Shown here: positions 44,253 through 56,751 of the stretch, piece after piece
Position numbering within the stretch: the first letter of the stretch is position 1
Layout: each line of letters opens with the position of its first letter
Assembly (NCBI RefSeq): GCF_030463535.1
Contig: NC_132899.1
Location: 18,499,490 to 18,563,489 of the forward strand
Length of the DNA: 64,000 nucleotides
Source of the DNA: Salminus brasiliensis
Taxonomy: Eukaryota; Chordata; Actinopteri; Characiformes; Bryconidae
Direction: 5' to 3'
Notes under the pieces: model-generated
The model's input: the letters and a program-made list of their open reading frames with translations, nothing else
Databases searched by the model: none
What the model was told of the DNA's origin: nothing
Translations under genes and position numbers: made by a program

Positions 44253-47200
44253 TCACTTCTTTTTGTCCTTCTGTTTCTTGTCGGGCTTGCGGTCTTCCTC
44301 TGAAGCCATGCTGCGAGGCATGATCAGAACACTGCCATCAGCACCATACTGCAGGGAGTACTCTCTGGCAGGGTAAGGTCTACCTTCTTCATCCCGCAGC
44401 TGGCTCAATACTTCCTGAGAAAGGCTCTCCACCTTCTGCTTCATCTGTCTGATACAACGCAGGTACTCCACCTTATCCTTCAGCAGTCGTGCCTTGTCGC
44501 GCCGCAGATCCTGCACACCTTTTTCCAGGTTGATGATGGTATCCAGCTTACGTTTACGGCAGTTCTGTGCAGCCATTTTATTTTTCCCACGCCTGCGGAT
44601 GTCACGAATGAGGGACAGTTGGGCCTCGCTGAGATGGTGCTTTGACAGAAGCTCGTTGAATTCCTCAACAGGAAGGTTTACAATTTTCTCATTGGAAAAA
44701 GGGATTTTCATAGCCCTAGCTCGACGTTCATCGCGACTAGACTGCTTGTCAATAAACTCTCGTGGTGGCTGGAGCTTTGTTTGCTGCAGTTGCTTGTCTC
44801 TGCCCTTTTTACTGCAGGATCCAAGCAACTGAGAATGCTCAGGGTATGACGATGCCAGTGGTAGATTGTAGGTGTGGTTGTGATTAATGCTCTCCATCTG
44901 TGGTAAGCTCTGGAAAAGAGAGGGATCTTGGTAGCTCATGCGGCACAGCTTGCTGTACTCTGGCTGGTAGCCTCCAACAGCTCCCTCCTCTGCCTCAGCT
45001 GTGGCTGCTTCTGAATCTGTACTGTAGCCTACTGCTCCTTCCTCTGAGAAAGTGGCAGAGGTGGAGGAGGTTGAGGCAGCTGAGGAACAGGATGTCTCAG
45101 AGTTGCTGGGGGAAACCGGGCTGTGGCCAGAGTCTAAAGACAGACCCGAGTCCGAGTCAAGCTCATCTTCCAGCTGAGAGGCCTGGGCCTGGCTGAATCC
45201 TTCTTCCATGGCAAGGTCTAGTAGACTAATTTCATCCAGCATGGACTCCTCTAAGAGACTTGTAAAGGGGTCAGGCAACACTGGGGTGGAAGTTAGGTTG
45301 TTGGTGCTGTTAAGGAGCGGTGGCAAGAAGAGCCCGGTAAGGTTAGTGCCACCAAATGTTGAGTTAACATTAGATGAATTGCTGGTGGCAAGCCTAAGCA
45401 GGGGAGGCTGCTGCCCCGCCGACGAATCTAGTTCTGGATTGAAAAGAGAGGGGAGGTCCTGGCTGCAGCTTGGGAGGGAGGCTTGGTGGAGGCTCACATC
45501 CTGGTTAATAAGACTGGATCGTGAAAGACCAAAACTTGCCATTGTGCTTGATTCAGTGGTATTAGGGCCAGTGGTATTTGGGTTGTTGTTAAGGGTGCTG
45601 TTCTCTGTTGTGTTATTCACCTCCATGTCCTGGAAATGGAAAAATGGAGAGGAATTACGGTAGTTTAGCCTTACGCGTCTGACAAATGTGTGCAGACAGT
45701 ACAAACCTGCAATTCCATGATAGCCATAATGTCCTGCCATTGCTGTTCCAGGTCCAAAGGTACATCAGATTGGGGTAGAGGGTCTGGCAACGGAAGGCCC
45801 TGAGATGTTGAAGGAACATCTTCAGTTGGACTTCTCAACGGAGAGGCAGCATCTGTAGCCTGGAACTAATGGAAAATGGACAAGCAAAAAATTAAGACAT
45901 CACCTTCTCATAAAAAAATAATAAAATAAAAAAGTTGATTTAAGAAACTCCAGCCATAACTGGTAACACCTTGAGGACTGATCAAATAAGTCTGATTTTG
46001 CATCTGATGAAACCGGTACCTCTGATTCCTCTCCAAAAGGAAAGGTGGCCTCCAGAAGTCTCAAGCATTCCTGCAGGGACATTGAAGTCTGTGCACCAAG
46101 GCTAGAGAGCTGGTGGAAAAAGGAAAAAAAAAAAAGATAACAAGAGAGGTCAATGCACAAACAAGGTAACATTACACAGTTATACCACACAGTCTATTAA
46201 CACTGCAATGCCTTCCACCAAAAACACCTAAGACTGTCACACTAATCACAGCACCAATCACAGTACAGAGCAAAAAATACAGCATTAGATGAAGCTAAGC
46301 ATCTGTATATGCACTATTTAGGCCTGCAGACATTTACAACCCCTCACATCCCACATTTATCAATACTGAGTCTGATGTAACTTATGCATGGTCTCACAGA
46401 GAAGGCGGCTTCAATCTAGCTTGGGCCAACTTAACACATACCATAACTGCTGTCATTACTACTACCACCACTACTATTAATAGCAGTTATAATAAAAATG
46501 ATTATTATAACACCACCAACACTGGTAATCATCATCATCTATGTCGTATAACTGGCACAGAGTCAATGACTGAACTTTCAGCAGATGTTACCTGCTCAGG
46601 TATGCTTTCTCCAGTCTCTCCATCCACAATAGTCAGACTCTGACCCTCCTGCAGATTGATTCCATTTCTCCAGTTCTCTCGCACACCTGCCTCCTCATTC
46701 TCCTCACTGGGTTTATCTGCCTCACCATCCTTCTGTCTGCTGCTGTAGTTAAACACTTCCCGCCCAGCCCCGAGGTCAATATCTTGCCTCCAAAGGATAT
46801 CTATAAGGTCTATGTCCTACAGAAAATATACATCACAGACTGCGTAAAGAAAAAGCTTCCTGTTAAAAGGAAGCCATTGTACAAATCCCAACAGACACCA
46901 AAACATGTTATACAGCAATTCAGCCTAAACTCTGAAAACAGATGTGGTATGTCCACAGTTCAGTAACTCTACCACTGCTCAATAAGCAGTTGCTCTGAGA
47001 TGTAGATTTTGTGTTCCCACAGGGCCTCACAACCATATTGTAAGGTCAATTGACAGGCATGTGACCTTCCTGTGAAGGACAAGCCAAATGAAAAATTACA
47101 GCTGGCGTTTGACATTAAAATGACCCATGTTGTTATCATATTCATTTGTCTGCTATTTGAAATGATAGAATTCTCCAAACAATAGTGATTGAATTTGACT

Positions 47201-48267
47201 GCTGGTTTTGACGCTCTACTGCATAAATTTTATTCATCCTAACCTTAAAGCCCTACACTACGATACTTCACAGCTGCATCAGCCTATATAAAACAATTAC
47301 CTCTGTGAGGTTTCAAAATGAGAGCAGAACTGTTCCAGTCTACTTCTAAAAAAGTTTTATTTTGCACACATTATGTTTCTCATAGCAATAATTCAGAGTT
47401 TCAGTCTCATATCATACAGATACACTGCACTGCATTTCACCATCATCAAAACTGTAAGAAATATTGTGAACCATATTCAGCATATTCAAATCCTGAGTTA
47501 GGTTAATACACAAAATTCTGTATCAGCTGTAAACTTATTTCCTTCACAGTGGGAGACAACAGTAGCCACACCCTGTCAAGCCATTGTCAAAATGCAGCTA
47601 GATTAGATTAAGAGCACTGTTCTGTAGCTCATCTACGTGATATCAGAAAGGGAGAACACTGACAAATATCATGCCAACTATGATTTAGACAACTATTACT
47701 GAATAAATACTGTACCTCTTTAGACAGATCATCACCCCCCTCTCTGTCTGCTTGCTCCTGGCTGTTCTCAGGTGCCACTGCACCCAAACTGTCCTCTCCA
47801 CTAAGGCTGTACGTTGACTCAGAAGCACTGCCGGCCCCTCTCATGGCCGAGGCTTCAGGGCTGTTCACGTCCTCCAGGCTACCCCCATTGTCCAGGGCAA
47901 TGCTGGGACTGGACTGGCTGGTTGCAGACACCACAGTCTCTGGGTCACGGTGCACCAGCCAAGCACTCAGCTCGGTGCTGGGCACCCGCAGGTGATCAAG
48001 GGAGCGCACCTGGTTCAGCAGCCGGCGGATGGCAAAGAAGTGGTCCAGGTCCACGCTTTTTGGATGGATGCCATAGCCGTCCAGGGTGTTGCGGAGGTTG
48101 TGGAACTGCGTCTGTGTGTAGGCTGAGCTAGGGCCCAGGATAATTTCACGTAGCGGGGGGAGCTGATTGCTTAAGTAGGTGTCCACGTCCACCCGCACCC
48201 CAATGAGACTCAGGAGGATAGTGAACTGAATCAGACCCTCTGTGAAGTACTTTTTCAGGTAAAGCAT
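44253..48267 (-). CDS. nfe2l1: Nuclear factor erythroid 2-like 1 (NRF1, TCF11)
   Basis: Five coding exons on the minus strand close to 798 residues: 47716-48267, 46592-46816, 46020-46109, 45707-45859, 44253-45629. The N-terminal [20 protein letters not shown] helix is the ER signal-anchor, followed by the conserved [20 protein letters not shown]. Exon 2 carries an acidic [20 protein letters not shown] motif. The last exon starts with an Asn/Ser/Thr-rich stretch full of NxT/NxS sequons, then a [12 protein letters not shown] beta-TrCP-type degron. It ends with the CNC domain ([20 protein letters not shown]) and bZIP basic region ([15 protein letters not shown]) with leucine zipper. NFE2L1 is made in the ER, retrotranslocated, processed, and activates proteasome-subunit and stress genes with small MAF partners. 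nfe2l1 is convergent with cbx1. Which teleost duplicate (a or b) this is was not determined. Confidence 0.96.
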
Positions 48268-48564
48268 TTCTTTGCGAAGGAAACAAAATTGAAAATGTAC
48301 AAAAAAAAAAAAAAGGAAAAAAAAAACAAAAAAAAACTCCTTACACAGATGACGGTTGGCTGGAAGTGTCAGTCAGTGTTTTGCAGACTCCATTAGAGGA
48401 ATGAATATGTAAGGAAAACACAGAAATTGTTACCTTTTATAGAGGCATTGGCTTGCTTTCAGAAAAGCAACAAAAATAAAAAGGTAAATAAATGATGGAT
48501 CCTCTGTTTCTGTCAGACTCCTGGATGAACCGTGTAGTTCTCACACTCTGGAAGCTCCTCCAAC
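48268..48564 (-). other. 5' UTR part of the first coding nfe2l1 exon
   Basis: An acceptor with a good polypyrimidine run (ATCTCTTACTCTGCAG) sits at 48565 and upward on the minus strand. The exon that encodes the start at 48267 therefore probably begins at 48564, with a further non-coding first exon upstream. An A-rich tract lies at 48300-48338. Confidence 0.5.
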
Positions 48565-48989
48565 CTGCAGAGTAAGAGATAATAAACAATGATCAGCCCA
48601 ACATCAGCAGCAGCTCTAGCACACTGGGTTGATGTCAGAGAGAAAGAGAGAGGCAGTGTGAGATGAAGGCAGGATTATCACTAGCTGGAAGTTATGAAGG
48701 CTGGTAATCTAGCGGCGTTAACGCGACCCTCATCATCACACCCACCAGCCTCCCACTGAGCACCAGCAACCACAACAACACACGTACGACTTTTCCACGT
48801 CCGCTATGAACAAAGAGCAAGTTACACATCGCTTCCTGCTCAATGGCCGCTACCCACGAGCCTCTTCACTCTTTCCAAAAAAAAAAAAAAATCACAAGGC
48901 ACGATTTATTTTGCCCAACATCCAGGAAGCGCTCTTTCACTCACTTCCGCTAAGAGGACTCGGCAACAACGTTAGCAACAAGTGGCGCA

Positions 48990-49590
48990 GCGGTGACTGA
49001 TTGGTTCTGGAGGTTCCCACGGACCAATCAGAGCAGCCACGCCAGCGTCGGCCTCACCCCTCAGCCAATAGAATCGCACCGGAGGCGGGCTTTACAAAGG
49101 GCATTCTACCGGGGCCGCTGAATAAATGAAAACAACTTCAACTATCATAAACATTAGTGTGTCGATTACGTGCAGACCCGACCACACTCACAGACAACGC
49201 TTATTCTAATTCAGACAAAGCAGAGAAATGCTCATATAACATCGCCCTGCTATCAATCACGCGCTCGCTTTTTGACAGCACCTAGCCTAGCTAGCTGCTC
49301 AGACAGCTCTCCGTCTGTGAGGCTAACCGGCTAACGGATGCCGCGCCTGCCTCCTCTCTCATACTTACTGGAACACTTCACTCATTAAAAGATGTCAGAG
49401 CCTGGACGTCAATCACTGGCAGCGTTCGTCAATCACTTCTGTAAAAAAGAAACTTATTGTCCACAGATTTTCCCAATGTTGTCATAGTCCACTCGTCTTA
49501 GATGGCCCACCATGACTTGCAAAATTTCCCCCCTCGCCGACAAGTTCCCTGCTGGAGGAGCACGTTTGAGTAGAGCGCATGCGTAGAATA
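48990..49590 (-). promoter_or_regulatory. nfe2l1 promoter region with CCAAT boxes
   Basis: Three CCAAT boxes lie within 70 bp: ATTGG at 49000-49004, CCAAT at 49024-49028 and CCAAT at 49065-49069. The surrounding sequence is GC-rich with GGCGGG. A GCGCATGCG palindrome at 49575-49583 resembles the nuclear respiratory factor 1 site. Transcription starts were not determined. Confidence 0.5.
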
Positions 49591-49599
49591 TTCCAGGGC

Positions 49600-51220
49600 G
49601 CAGGTCTGAGTGAGATCATTAATCAGGAAAAATACACAAACACCGTGTCCGCCCCTCCTGACAAAACACTCTTCTCCTGTAGCTGTCGAATTATTACACG
49701 TGGGAGAGGGTCTTCCCTTAACTTCATTTTAAAGCTTTGTTTATTTATTTATTTTTAATTGAAAGAAGTTATCAATCCAAAACTCTATGAGATGCGCGTT
49801 TCAGAATGATCTACTAAAATAAAACATTTCCAAACCTAATTATAAACAACTATTAAAAATATTAGCAAAATTTATATTAAAATCCATATTTTAAAATTTA
49901 TAAACAATTTTAAAATATGGAGCGTTTTTCTACACTACAATAAACTAGTTTTAAACATTTCAACTTGTTTACTGTTTATTTATTGCTTATAATTTGGTCC
50001 AATTAATGAATATTATTGCATGAAAAGCATAAATGCATAAACCAAATCCATGTTTATATCAAAATTGTAAATGTTTGCGAATACTGTGGTGTAAATAGTG
50101 ACTTCGGTCAGTCATTACTTTTCAAAACCTTGCTAAAAAAAATTTATTTACTTTTTTTTATTTATTTTATTTATTTATTTATTTAATTTATTCTTTATTT
50201 ACAGACTCAGGCCTTACCTGAGTGAGCAATAGCTAACGAGTGTTCTTATGAGTGGCCCTTTATTACATTGTTAGTAAAACCAGTGCTGTATCCACCTGCA
50301 CTCTTGTTTTCTTGCTCTTTTATGTGGTTTAATACGAACTTGATTGATTAACCAATGATTTGTCTTACGTGAAGCGAAAATATGACCTGCCCTGTTACTG
50401 ATCTATAGTGTGCTTCTAGAATAGCTGCCACCAGATGGCACTGATGGGTTGGTGTACAAGAGTGCAAAAGAAGCTCAACAAAACACCACTGTAAATACAT
50501 GAAACACTGTGAGTGATTAAATGTTATTGCCATTGTTTCACATTTAGAAAAAGGTGTTGAACTAAAAGAAGGGAGCACTGATCACTTTCACAAGAACTCC
50601 CATTTAAGATCTTTAAAAGCTGAGTTGCCCAGAGCTGTGGCATCACTGAGGTTTGAGCTATAATCCGGTATGAGACCATGGATGATCTGCTGCACCACAG
50701 ACATCAGACTTGCCTAAGGTTATCTCCGTATCTGCTTCACAACATTTCACAGAAATATCTCCCTCTTCCAAGGACATCTGTTAACAACTGAATTTCCGGG
50801 AAAACAGAATTAGCGTGATTGTGTTTGGCCATGGTCCTTTTCTTTCTTCTAAGAAGCACATTTCTTTATTCATTCATGTCTAGTGCATTAAAAAGAAAAA
50901 GTCATCATGTGGATATAACATTAAACAGCAAACACTTTCTGATCAGGATCACTGTAGGCTTTGCTGAAGGTCACATAGATAAAATAGGTTTAGATCTGGA
51001 GGCTAGCATGCACTTAATTTAAGTTTCCATTAATACTGGTCCCAGTGGTCCCAAACCTTTTATTATTTTTTTTTACAGTTCTATACCTCATTGGACATGC
51101 TTTGTGCCCCTACAAGCTTCATACATACACACATACACAAGTCCATAAATATTTGGGCATCAATAAAGGTGTTGTTTTTTCATAAAGGAGTTTAAAGAAC
51201 ATCATGGTCAACACTCAATG
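49600..51220. other. Intergenic DNA
   Basis: AT-rich, with an A/T homopolymer and TTTATT-repeat field (50130-50200). Nothing gene-like was seen. Confidence 0.5.
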
Positions 51221-51224
51221 AGAC

Positions 51225-51895
51225 TTTCAATAACTACTGAAGTCTCAGAATTATTCAACTCCTTCATGAAAAGTGCCTTTAGTACATAGTAGTGCATCTT
51301 CTGCTGTTATGGCCTGCTGTAAACATGGTGCAAAGCCAGACACCAGCATCTGGCAGCATTCCTGAGGAGTCTTAGCCCATTCCTCATGGACAACAGCCTT
51401 GGGTTCACTAATATTATTGGATTTGCTGCTGCAACCACCTTTTTCAAATCCCACCAAGTATTTTCGATGGGGTTCAAGTCAGGTGACTGTGACGACCACT
51501 CCAGAATCTTCCAGGACTTCTTCTGAAACCAAGCCTCGGTGGACTCTGAAGTATGCTTGGGATCATTGTCCTGTTGAAAGGCCCAATGACACCCAAGCTT
51601 CAGTTTTCTCACAGAAGGCATGACGTTTTCTTCTACACTTCCCTGATACTTGATAAAATCCATCATTAAATGCCCTCCCCACACTGCAGATTTCCAGAGC
51701 CAGATAAAGCAAAGCATGAGTAGTTTTGTTTCATCACTCCACAGAACAAAATCACAAGACTTATGTCAACAAACCCCCAGCCAGTACAGGTATTTGATGT
51801 GTTTTATCTCAAGCACACCTTATTCAACCAATATAGCCCATGAGTTTGTAAAATGCTAAAAAACCTATTTTGCAATGGGGGTTGAATAATTATAG
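51225..51895 (-). mobile_element. Truncated Tc1-like transposon
   Basis: The minus-strand frame 51307-51717 encodes the C-terminal half of a Tc1 transposase: the second Asp motif (QQDNDPKHTSEST) and the Glu motif ([12 protein letters not shown]), with the DNA-binding half missing. A GGGGTTGAATAATT end-like sequence near 51876-51889 and AGAATTATTCAACTCC near 51247 are mutually inverted, marking the probable termini. Older and more decayed than the copy at 18711. Confidence 0.75.
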
Positions 51896-52664
51896 TGCAG
51901 ATAGTGGTTTGTAAACAAAACAAACGCTTTCCTTGTGGCAGACTAGGATTCGAGTCCCCGGCTGGGATAGCACACTACACCAGTAAGGGTCCTAATGCTA
52001 TATTTGCCTACCTATGTAATACAATTCAGCCAAAAGCTACAAAGTTAAATGTATGTCATTCCCCTATTGTTTTACCGTAAAGGTCTAGAGTTGATTTCAA
52101 ATATGGTATCTGGATCTGTTTGCTCTCAATATAAAGTCCAAAGAGTCTTACGCTAAAAATCCAAACAAAACCCACCAGAGGCAGCAATAACAGTGAGTTT
52201 GAGCCTGTTTGCTACAGTCTTAAACAGAACAAACACACTGGTGAGCTCGGAAACACCTAAAGGCCCAAAAGATCCCAGAAAACAACTTTTAAATGACATA
52301 AGAATGAATTATTTCCTTGATGAAATACCTTTGACAACAATTGGCCAGATTGAGAACACCCTCCCCATGGGAGAAATATCTGTGTCAAAGTCGAGAAGTC
52401 TTTATCAGAGTAAATATAGACGGTGAAACAGTATTACAAGTCTAAAAACACCTAAAAAAAGCATGTGGATAGACAAATATGAACAAAAAAACAGGGAGAG
52501 AAAAGAAAAAGAAGATTAGACTGTGTGTGAATGGGGAAATAACATAGGCAGTTACGTATTAACAGCCCAATTTGCAAGATAGGATACCATGCAAGCAACA
52601 GTGAAAGTACGGTAAATTCATATCAACTACTTCCGTCAGGCTCTCTTCTTCAAAAGTTGGTAGG

Positions 52665-53365
52665 TGTCATCTGTCTCCATTACATTACAAGTGTGTGGCA
52701 AGCTAATGAAATGTGTTAACATTTTAATAACACACCCAAGATGTCACTGGGCGTTCCCCTAAAGATATTCACCATTTTGTAAACAGTGAATAGATCGACT
52801 GGTACTTGACAAGGCCTTGAACGTGTGGAATAACCTGCATGCTGAAATAGCCTACAAACTGAGATTAGAGTACATGACACCATACCCTGATCGCTGTGCA
52901 AGTCGATTTAATGGGTTGAAGCAGTTGAAGCTATAATAGTCTCACTTAAAACACAGTGTAAAAGGCATGCAGAGCGATCCTGTGGAAGCTCAGGGTGTGA
53001 GAGTGGGCCTGTCTCATCTGTCTCAATGATGTGCATGTGGAAGTTCATGGCAGGCTAATGAACTGAAAGGAAACAAAGTGTAAAAATGAAACAAATCATG
53101 CCCAGAACGTCCCTGGGCATACCCCTGAAAATACCCTGGAGTACTTTTAAGTTCAATGATTCTTCAAAGGCCTTGGGCATGTGGAACAACCTGCTTGCCG
53201 AACAAGACTACAAACTGAGATTCGAGTACACGACACCATGCAGTGATCACAGTGCAAGTCGGTTTAATGGGCTGAAGCAGTTAACTAGAATACACCAGTA
53301 CAGGGCATGCAGAGGGATCCCGTGGAAACTCAGGGTGTGTGAGTGGGCCTGCGTGGGCCACTAAT
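52665..53365 (+). repeat. Tandem duplication of a coding-like unit of about 360 bp
   Basis: Two diverged direct copies, about 52730-53030 and 53090-53360. Each contains a frame with the pattern KAL-x-x-WNNL-x-AE, then YKLR-x-EY-x-TP, then ASRFNGLKQL. The second copy is open from 53086 to 53361. The first has several stops (for example TAA after FTIL and TAATAG after LKQL). Flanks such as GCAGGCTAATGAA are also repeated. No family was recognised. Confidence 0.7.
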
Positions 53366-53939
53366 CATTTCTGTCGACGCCCTGAAGGCTTTTGAGTTCA
53401 CGTTTCTGGCGAATCTAACTTCCCCAAGCTGCAGGTAGAAGTGCACCCTAACACGGATACCCCGGGATAGAAAACAGGGGGGGGGAATCCGTGTAGAAAC
53501 GGGCGCCACTGGCACTTTAAAGCTGGGCGAGCGGTTTTGCCGAGCCTGCGGAGGGTAAGATCACGTCCACGTCCTGTTGATCGCTGAGGATCTCATCAGA
53601 GCTCTTTAAAGAGATGGAGCCGAGCCTGTGCCACGTTACGCTACGGTGCATTTGCTCCAGCGCGTGCCCTGTGATTTCTCCTCCGCGTGAGCTGAGCGCC
53701 GTCTCTCTGAGCAGCCAAGTGCTCCAACTAAAGTAGAAAAATCGAGGACACACATAGTTTTCTCCTCAGGAACCGTGTCATTACCGAGTGTGAAACCCTA
53801 AGGAGAAAACGGGGCTTGCTGTGTGTGTGTTTTTTTTTTTTTTTTAATTTTTTTTTTTTTACGATTCGCTGAGGGAGCTTTGTGCATCATGCAGAGGGGG
53901 CACAGTTTCTCTGAGCGCAAATAAAATAATGGGAGAGAA

Positions 53940-54946
53940 ATGAGAAGGAAAACAAAAGCCAAGCGAATTCCTGACTACGAAAATGAAGAGGACGAGGAAG
54001 AAGAACAAAAAGCGGACGAATTCCATGTAAGATATGATGAAGACGTTTTCTGAGCGTCTTTTATGGCCGCTCTTCTTTCGGTTTGTTGCTGTTATTTGGA
54101 ATAATTTGCTCTCAAAAGAATAATTAGAATCACACCAATCGACTGTCCAACAGCACGGGCTGCAGAAACGAAGAAAACAAATGTATCCTGCCAAAGAGCG
54201 AGCAGAGGAGAATCCATCATCAGCCACGGCTCGCCAGAAGTTGGACATGAGGGTTTGAGCTTTTTTCTTTTTCTTTTTTCTTTTAAACTAATATTGGTGT
54301 TTGCTGCTGGTTTGTATTTGGGGAGTAATCTGGCCAATTGAAATGTACGGACTGAGACCGCACTTTCTATGAGGCTTGAGGGGTCTGTAGGCGAGCCCAG
54401 GCAGAACTGTGGTCTCTTATGGAGTATTTATTGTTCGCTCTTGTACTTTTCTTGCACCCGTGTAAACCCCAGTGAAAGCAATCGCAGCAATCTCCAGCAG
54501 CAGTGGTGTGAGGCAGGGCAGGCAGCCATGCCTGCGTGCTAATGGAGAACAATAGGGTAAAGCATGGTGTACATCAAGTACACAGCAAACCATCAACAGC
54601 CCGGCAGACATCTTCACTAAAACACATAAAACAAAAAGCTTTTAGACGATCTTTTAACTGCTTTGCTATGGTCGGACCAAGCAGGGCTATGATTTTAGGA
54701 AGTTACTTTAGAAAGTTTCAGTACTAGATGCCCTGTCTTCTTGTGAGGCTCTTGCATTCTGCAGGTCTTGTCTTTTTTTGATTTCAGTGTTTGCCTTGTT
54801 CTGACAGGCTTACGAGTTCGACTGCTCTCCTGCAGACAACTTCAGCGACACTCACTCCACTTCCGAGGTGAGATGAAACCTGCAGCACAGGTGCGCTCAG
54901 CACTCGACCTTCTCAGGATCTGCAGCCCCTGACTGACAGCCCTCTG

Positions 54947-55000
<54 letters not shown>

Positions 55001-56751
55001 CAGGAGGCCGACTATTTGCAGTCTTATTCGAAGATGGAGCTAATTGCCATGGTCCTATGCATGCAGAGAGAAATGGAGAGCTTGAAGGAGCAACTTCGGT
55101 GCCTTACAGGTGAGTCACATGGCTGTGTTTTTGGATGTGTGAAGTGGTTTGTGATTTTTTTGTATGTTTCACAACATACCGTATGTTTTAAGTGCAGAGG
55201 AGGTCAGAATCAAATAGTCGTTTTCGATGGTCTTTCGCCTTTGAAATGACTTAAGATGACTCTGGGTCTGCAAAACCAGAACTGAACATTGCAGGCTGTA
55301 AAGCAACATTTCATCTGCAATATAAAATGTCTGGAATGATTTGCTTTCTTGTTGGATTTTTCAACACCAGCATGCGGAAAGCTGGCCAAAAACCTTGAGG
55401 CCCTGATCGAGAAGACCCAGATGTGGCCTAATGGGGATAAGAAGCCCTCTCTCGCCGTCTCCCCCAGCCCAGTGAGAGTGCCTGTGGAAATGGATGCTTT
55501 GATGCCAACTATGCTGTGTGCCCCAACTGTTCTGAATGGGCAGTGGGTCAAGCAGGAGACTGTGACACAGAAACCTAATGAGACCTCCCACAGGGACGAG
55601 CTCTTCTCAGAGGTAGTGCATTTATTCACATTTATTTTTACCGAAGCTAATGTAGCCTTAATGGTTATAACAGCCAGTGTCACACACGTCAATATCATGG
55701 TGACCCAAAATCTACTGCAAAAGTTCTGGACACCAAATATGTCATTTGGTATATTTGGAAGACTGGACATTTTTGGTGTTGTACAGTTCATTAAAACATT
55801 ATTTATTTATTTATATTTTATTTATACATTGCTTTATTTCAGTTTATCACTCCTGAACTTTTGGAGAGATGTAACACAGGAACCACTGCCCAGAAGCTGA
55901 CCAATGATCTACTCCGTGGACTTTATGAAAGAGACTGCCTGGCGTCTCACTCCATCTCCGGTGTTGTATACAACAAGAGAGGTCAGCCCAAACCTGCCCT
56001 GCCCACTGAAGAGGTCCAGGCCATCCTGAGTAAGAATCCTCACTGTTTGCCTCACTGCTTATACACTGCTTAGAACAGTGCTCATCAACCATGCTGCTCC
56101 TGGAGATCATCTTCATGCAGACTTAGCTCCAATCCTAATGGACCCCACCGGACCTGCCTGTAAGGTAAATGAGGTGTGGTTGCAAGGTGCAGAAAGGTAG
56201 AACTCCATGAGGTAGGTTGATGACCACTGGATTACGATTATAAAAATAACTGTGCGTGGCTAAAATAGCTGAGTTGGCCATGCTGACCTTGAACATGTAG
56301 TATTTGGTAGGATGTGGAAGGTCGACCTAATGCTAGGTAAGCACTGCCACTCTGAGAATTGAAGTGCCAGTGAGCCATCCTTTTTGAAGTTAAATAAATA
56401 AAACTGGAGAAGTTTGGCATTTTGACTGTATTTAGATGAAAACGTTGAAAGATTCTCCTCTGTGGAAGCTCAGAAACACTATTCAGTAGATCATCATTTA
56501 GATTATGCAGGTTTGCTATTCATGGCGTGTTATCTATGTAATAATCTCTTACAGGAACTGTCCAGTATTTCTTTCCTGGGAAGACTGACGCAGAGATTAA
56601 GGGCTACATCCGTCAGAAACTACAAAATGAGGCGAAACGATTGAGGAAAAAGCCTCCACTCTCCGGCCCAGAATCTAGAGCTCTGAATCTGCCTGGCCCA
56701 AGATCGAGTGCTCCTCACTTGGAATTGATTGGACAAAAGTCAAATGTTTGA
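53940..56751 (+). CDS. BEN domain-containing protein, unnamed
   Basis: Six exons close to 293 residues: 53940-54026, 54808-54867, 55001-55109, 55371-55612, 55843-56029, 56555-56751. The N-terminus is basic then acidic (MRRKTKAKRIPDYENEEDEE). A short coiled coil follows (MELIAMVLCMQREMESLKEQ, about residues 60-85). A Pro/Val linker precedes the BEN domain (about residues 165-250), which contains FITPELLERCNTGTTAQKLT, LLRGLYERDCLASHS and VQYFFPGKTDAEIKGYIRQK. BEN domains bind DNA or partner proteins in transcriptional repression. The layout of one coiled coil plus one C-terminal BEN domain resembles short BEND proteins and the BEN part of NACC1, but I could not assign an orthologue. It stands where COPZ2 lies in human, between nfe2l1 and cdk5rap3. 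The exon 3 acceptor directly follows a (GT)n run. Confidence 0.85.
54948..54998. repeat. (GT)n microsatellite ending at a splice acceptor
   Basis: About 25 GT steps run straight into TAG then CAG at the 5' end of exon 3 of the BEN gene, replacing the usual polypyrimidine tract. Confidence 0.95.

Noticed and set aside
45208-45663. Plus-strand 151-codon frame
   Set aside because: Antisense shadow of the last nfe2l1 exon.
56555-56751. Naming the BEN gene nacc1, bend5 or bend6
   Set aside because: Only general BEN-domain resemblance is visible; no distinguishing region such as a BTB domain is present and no alignment was possible.
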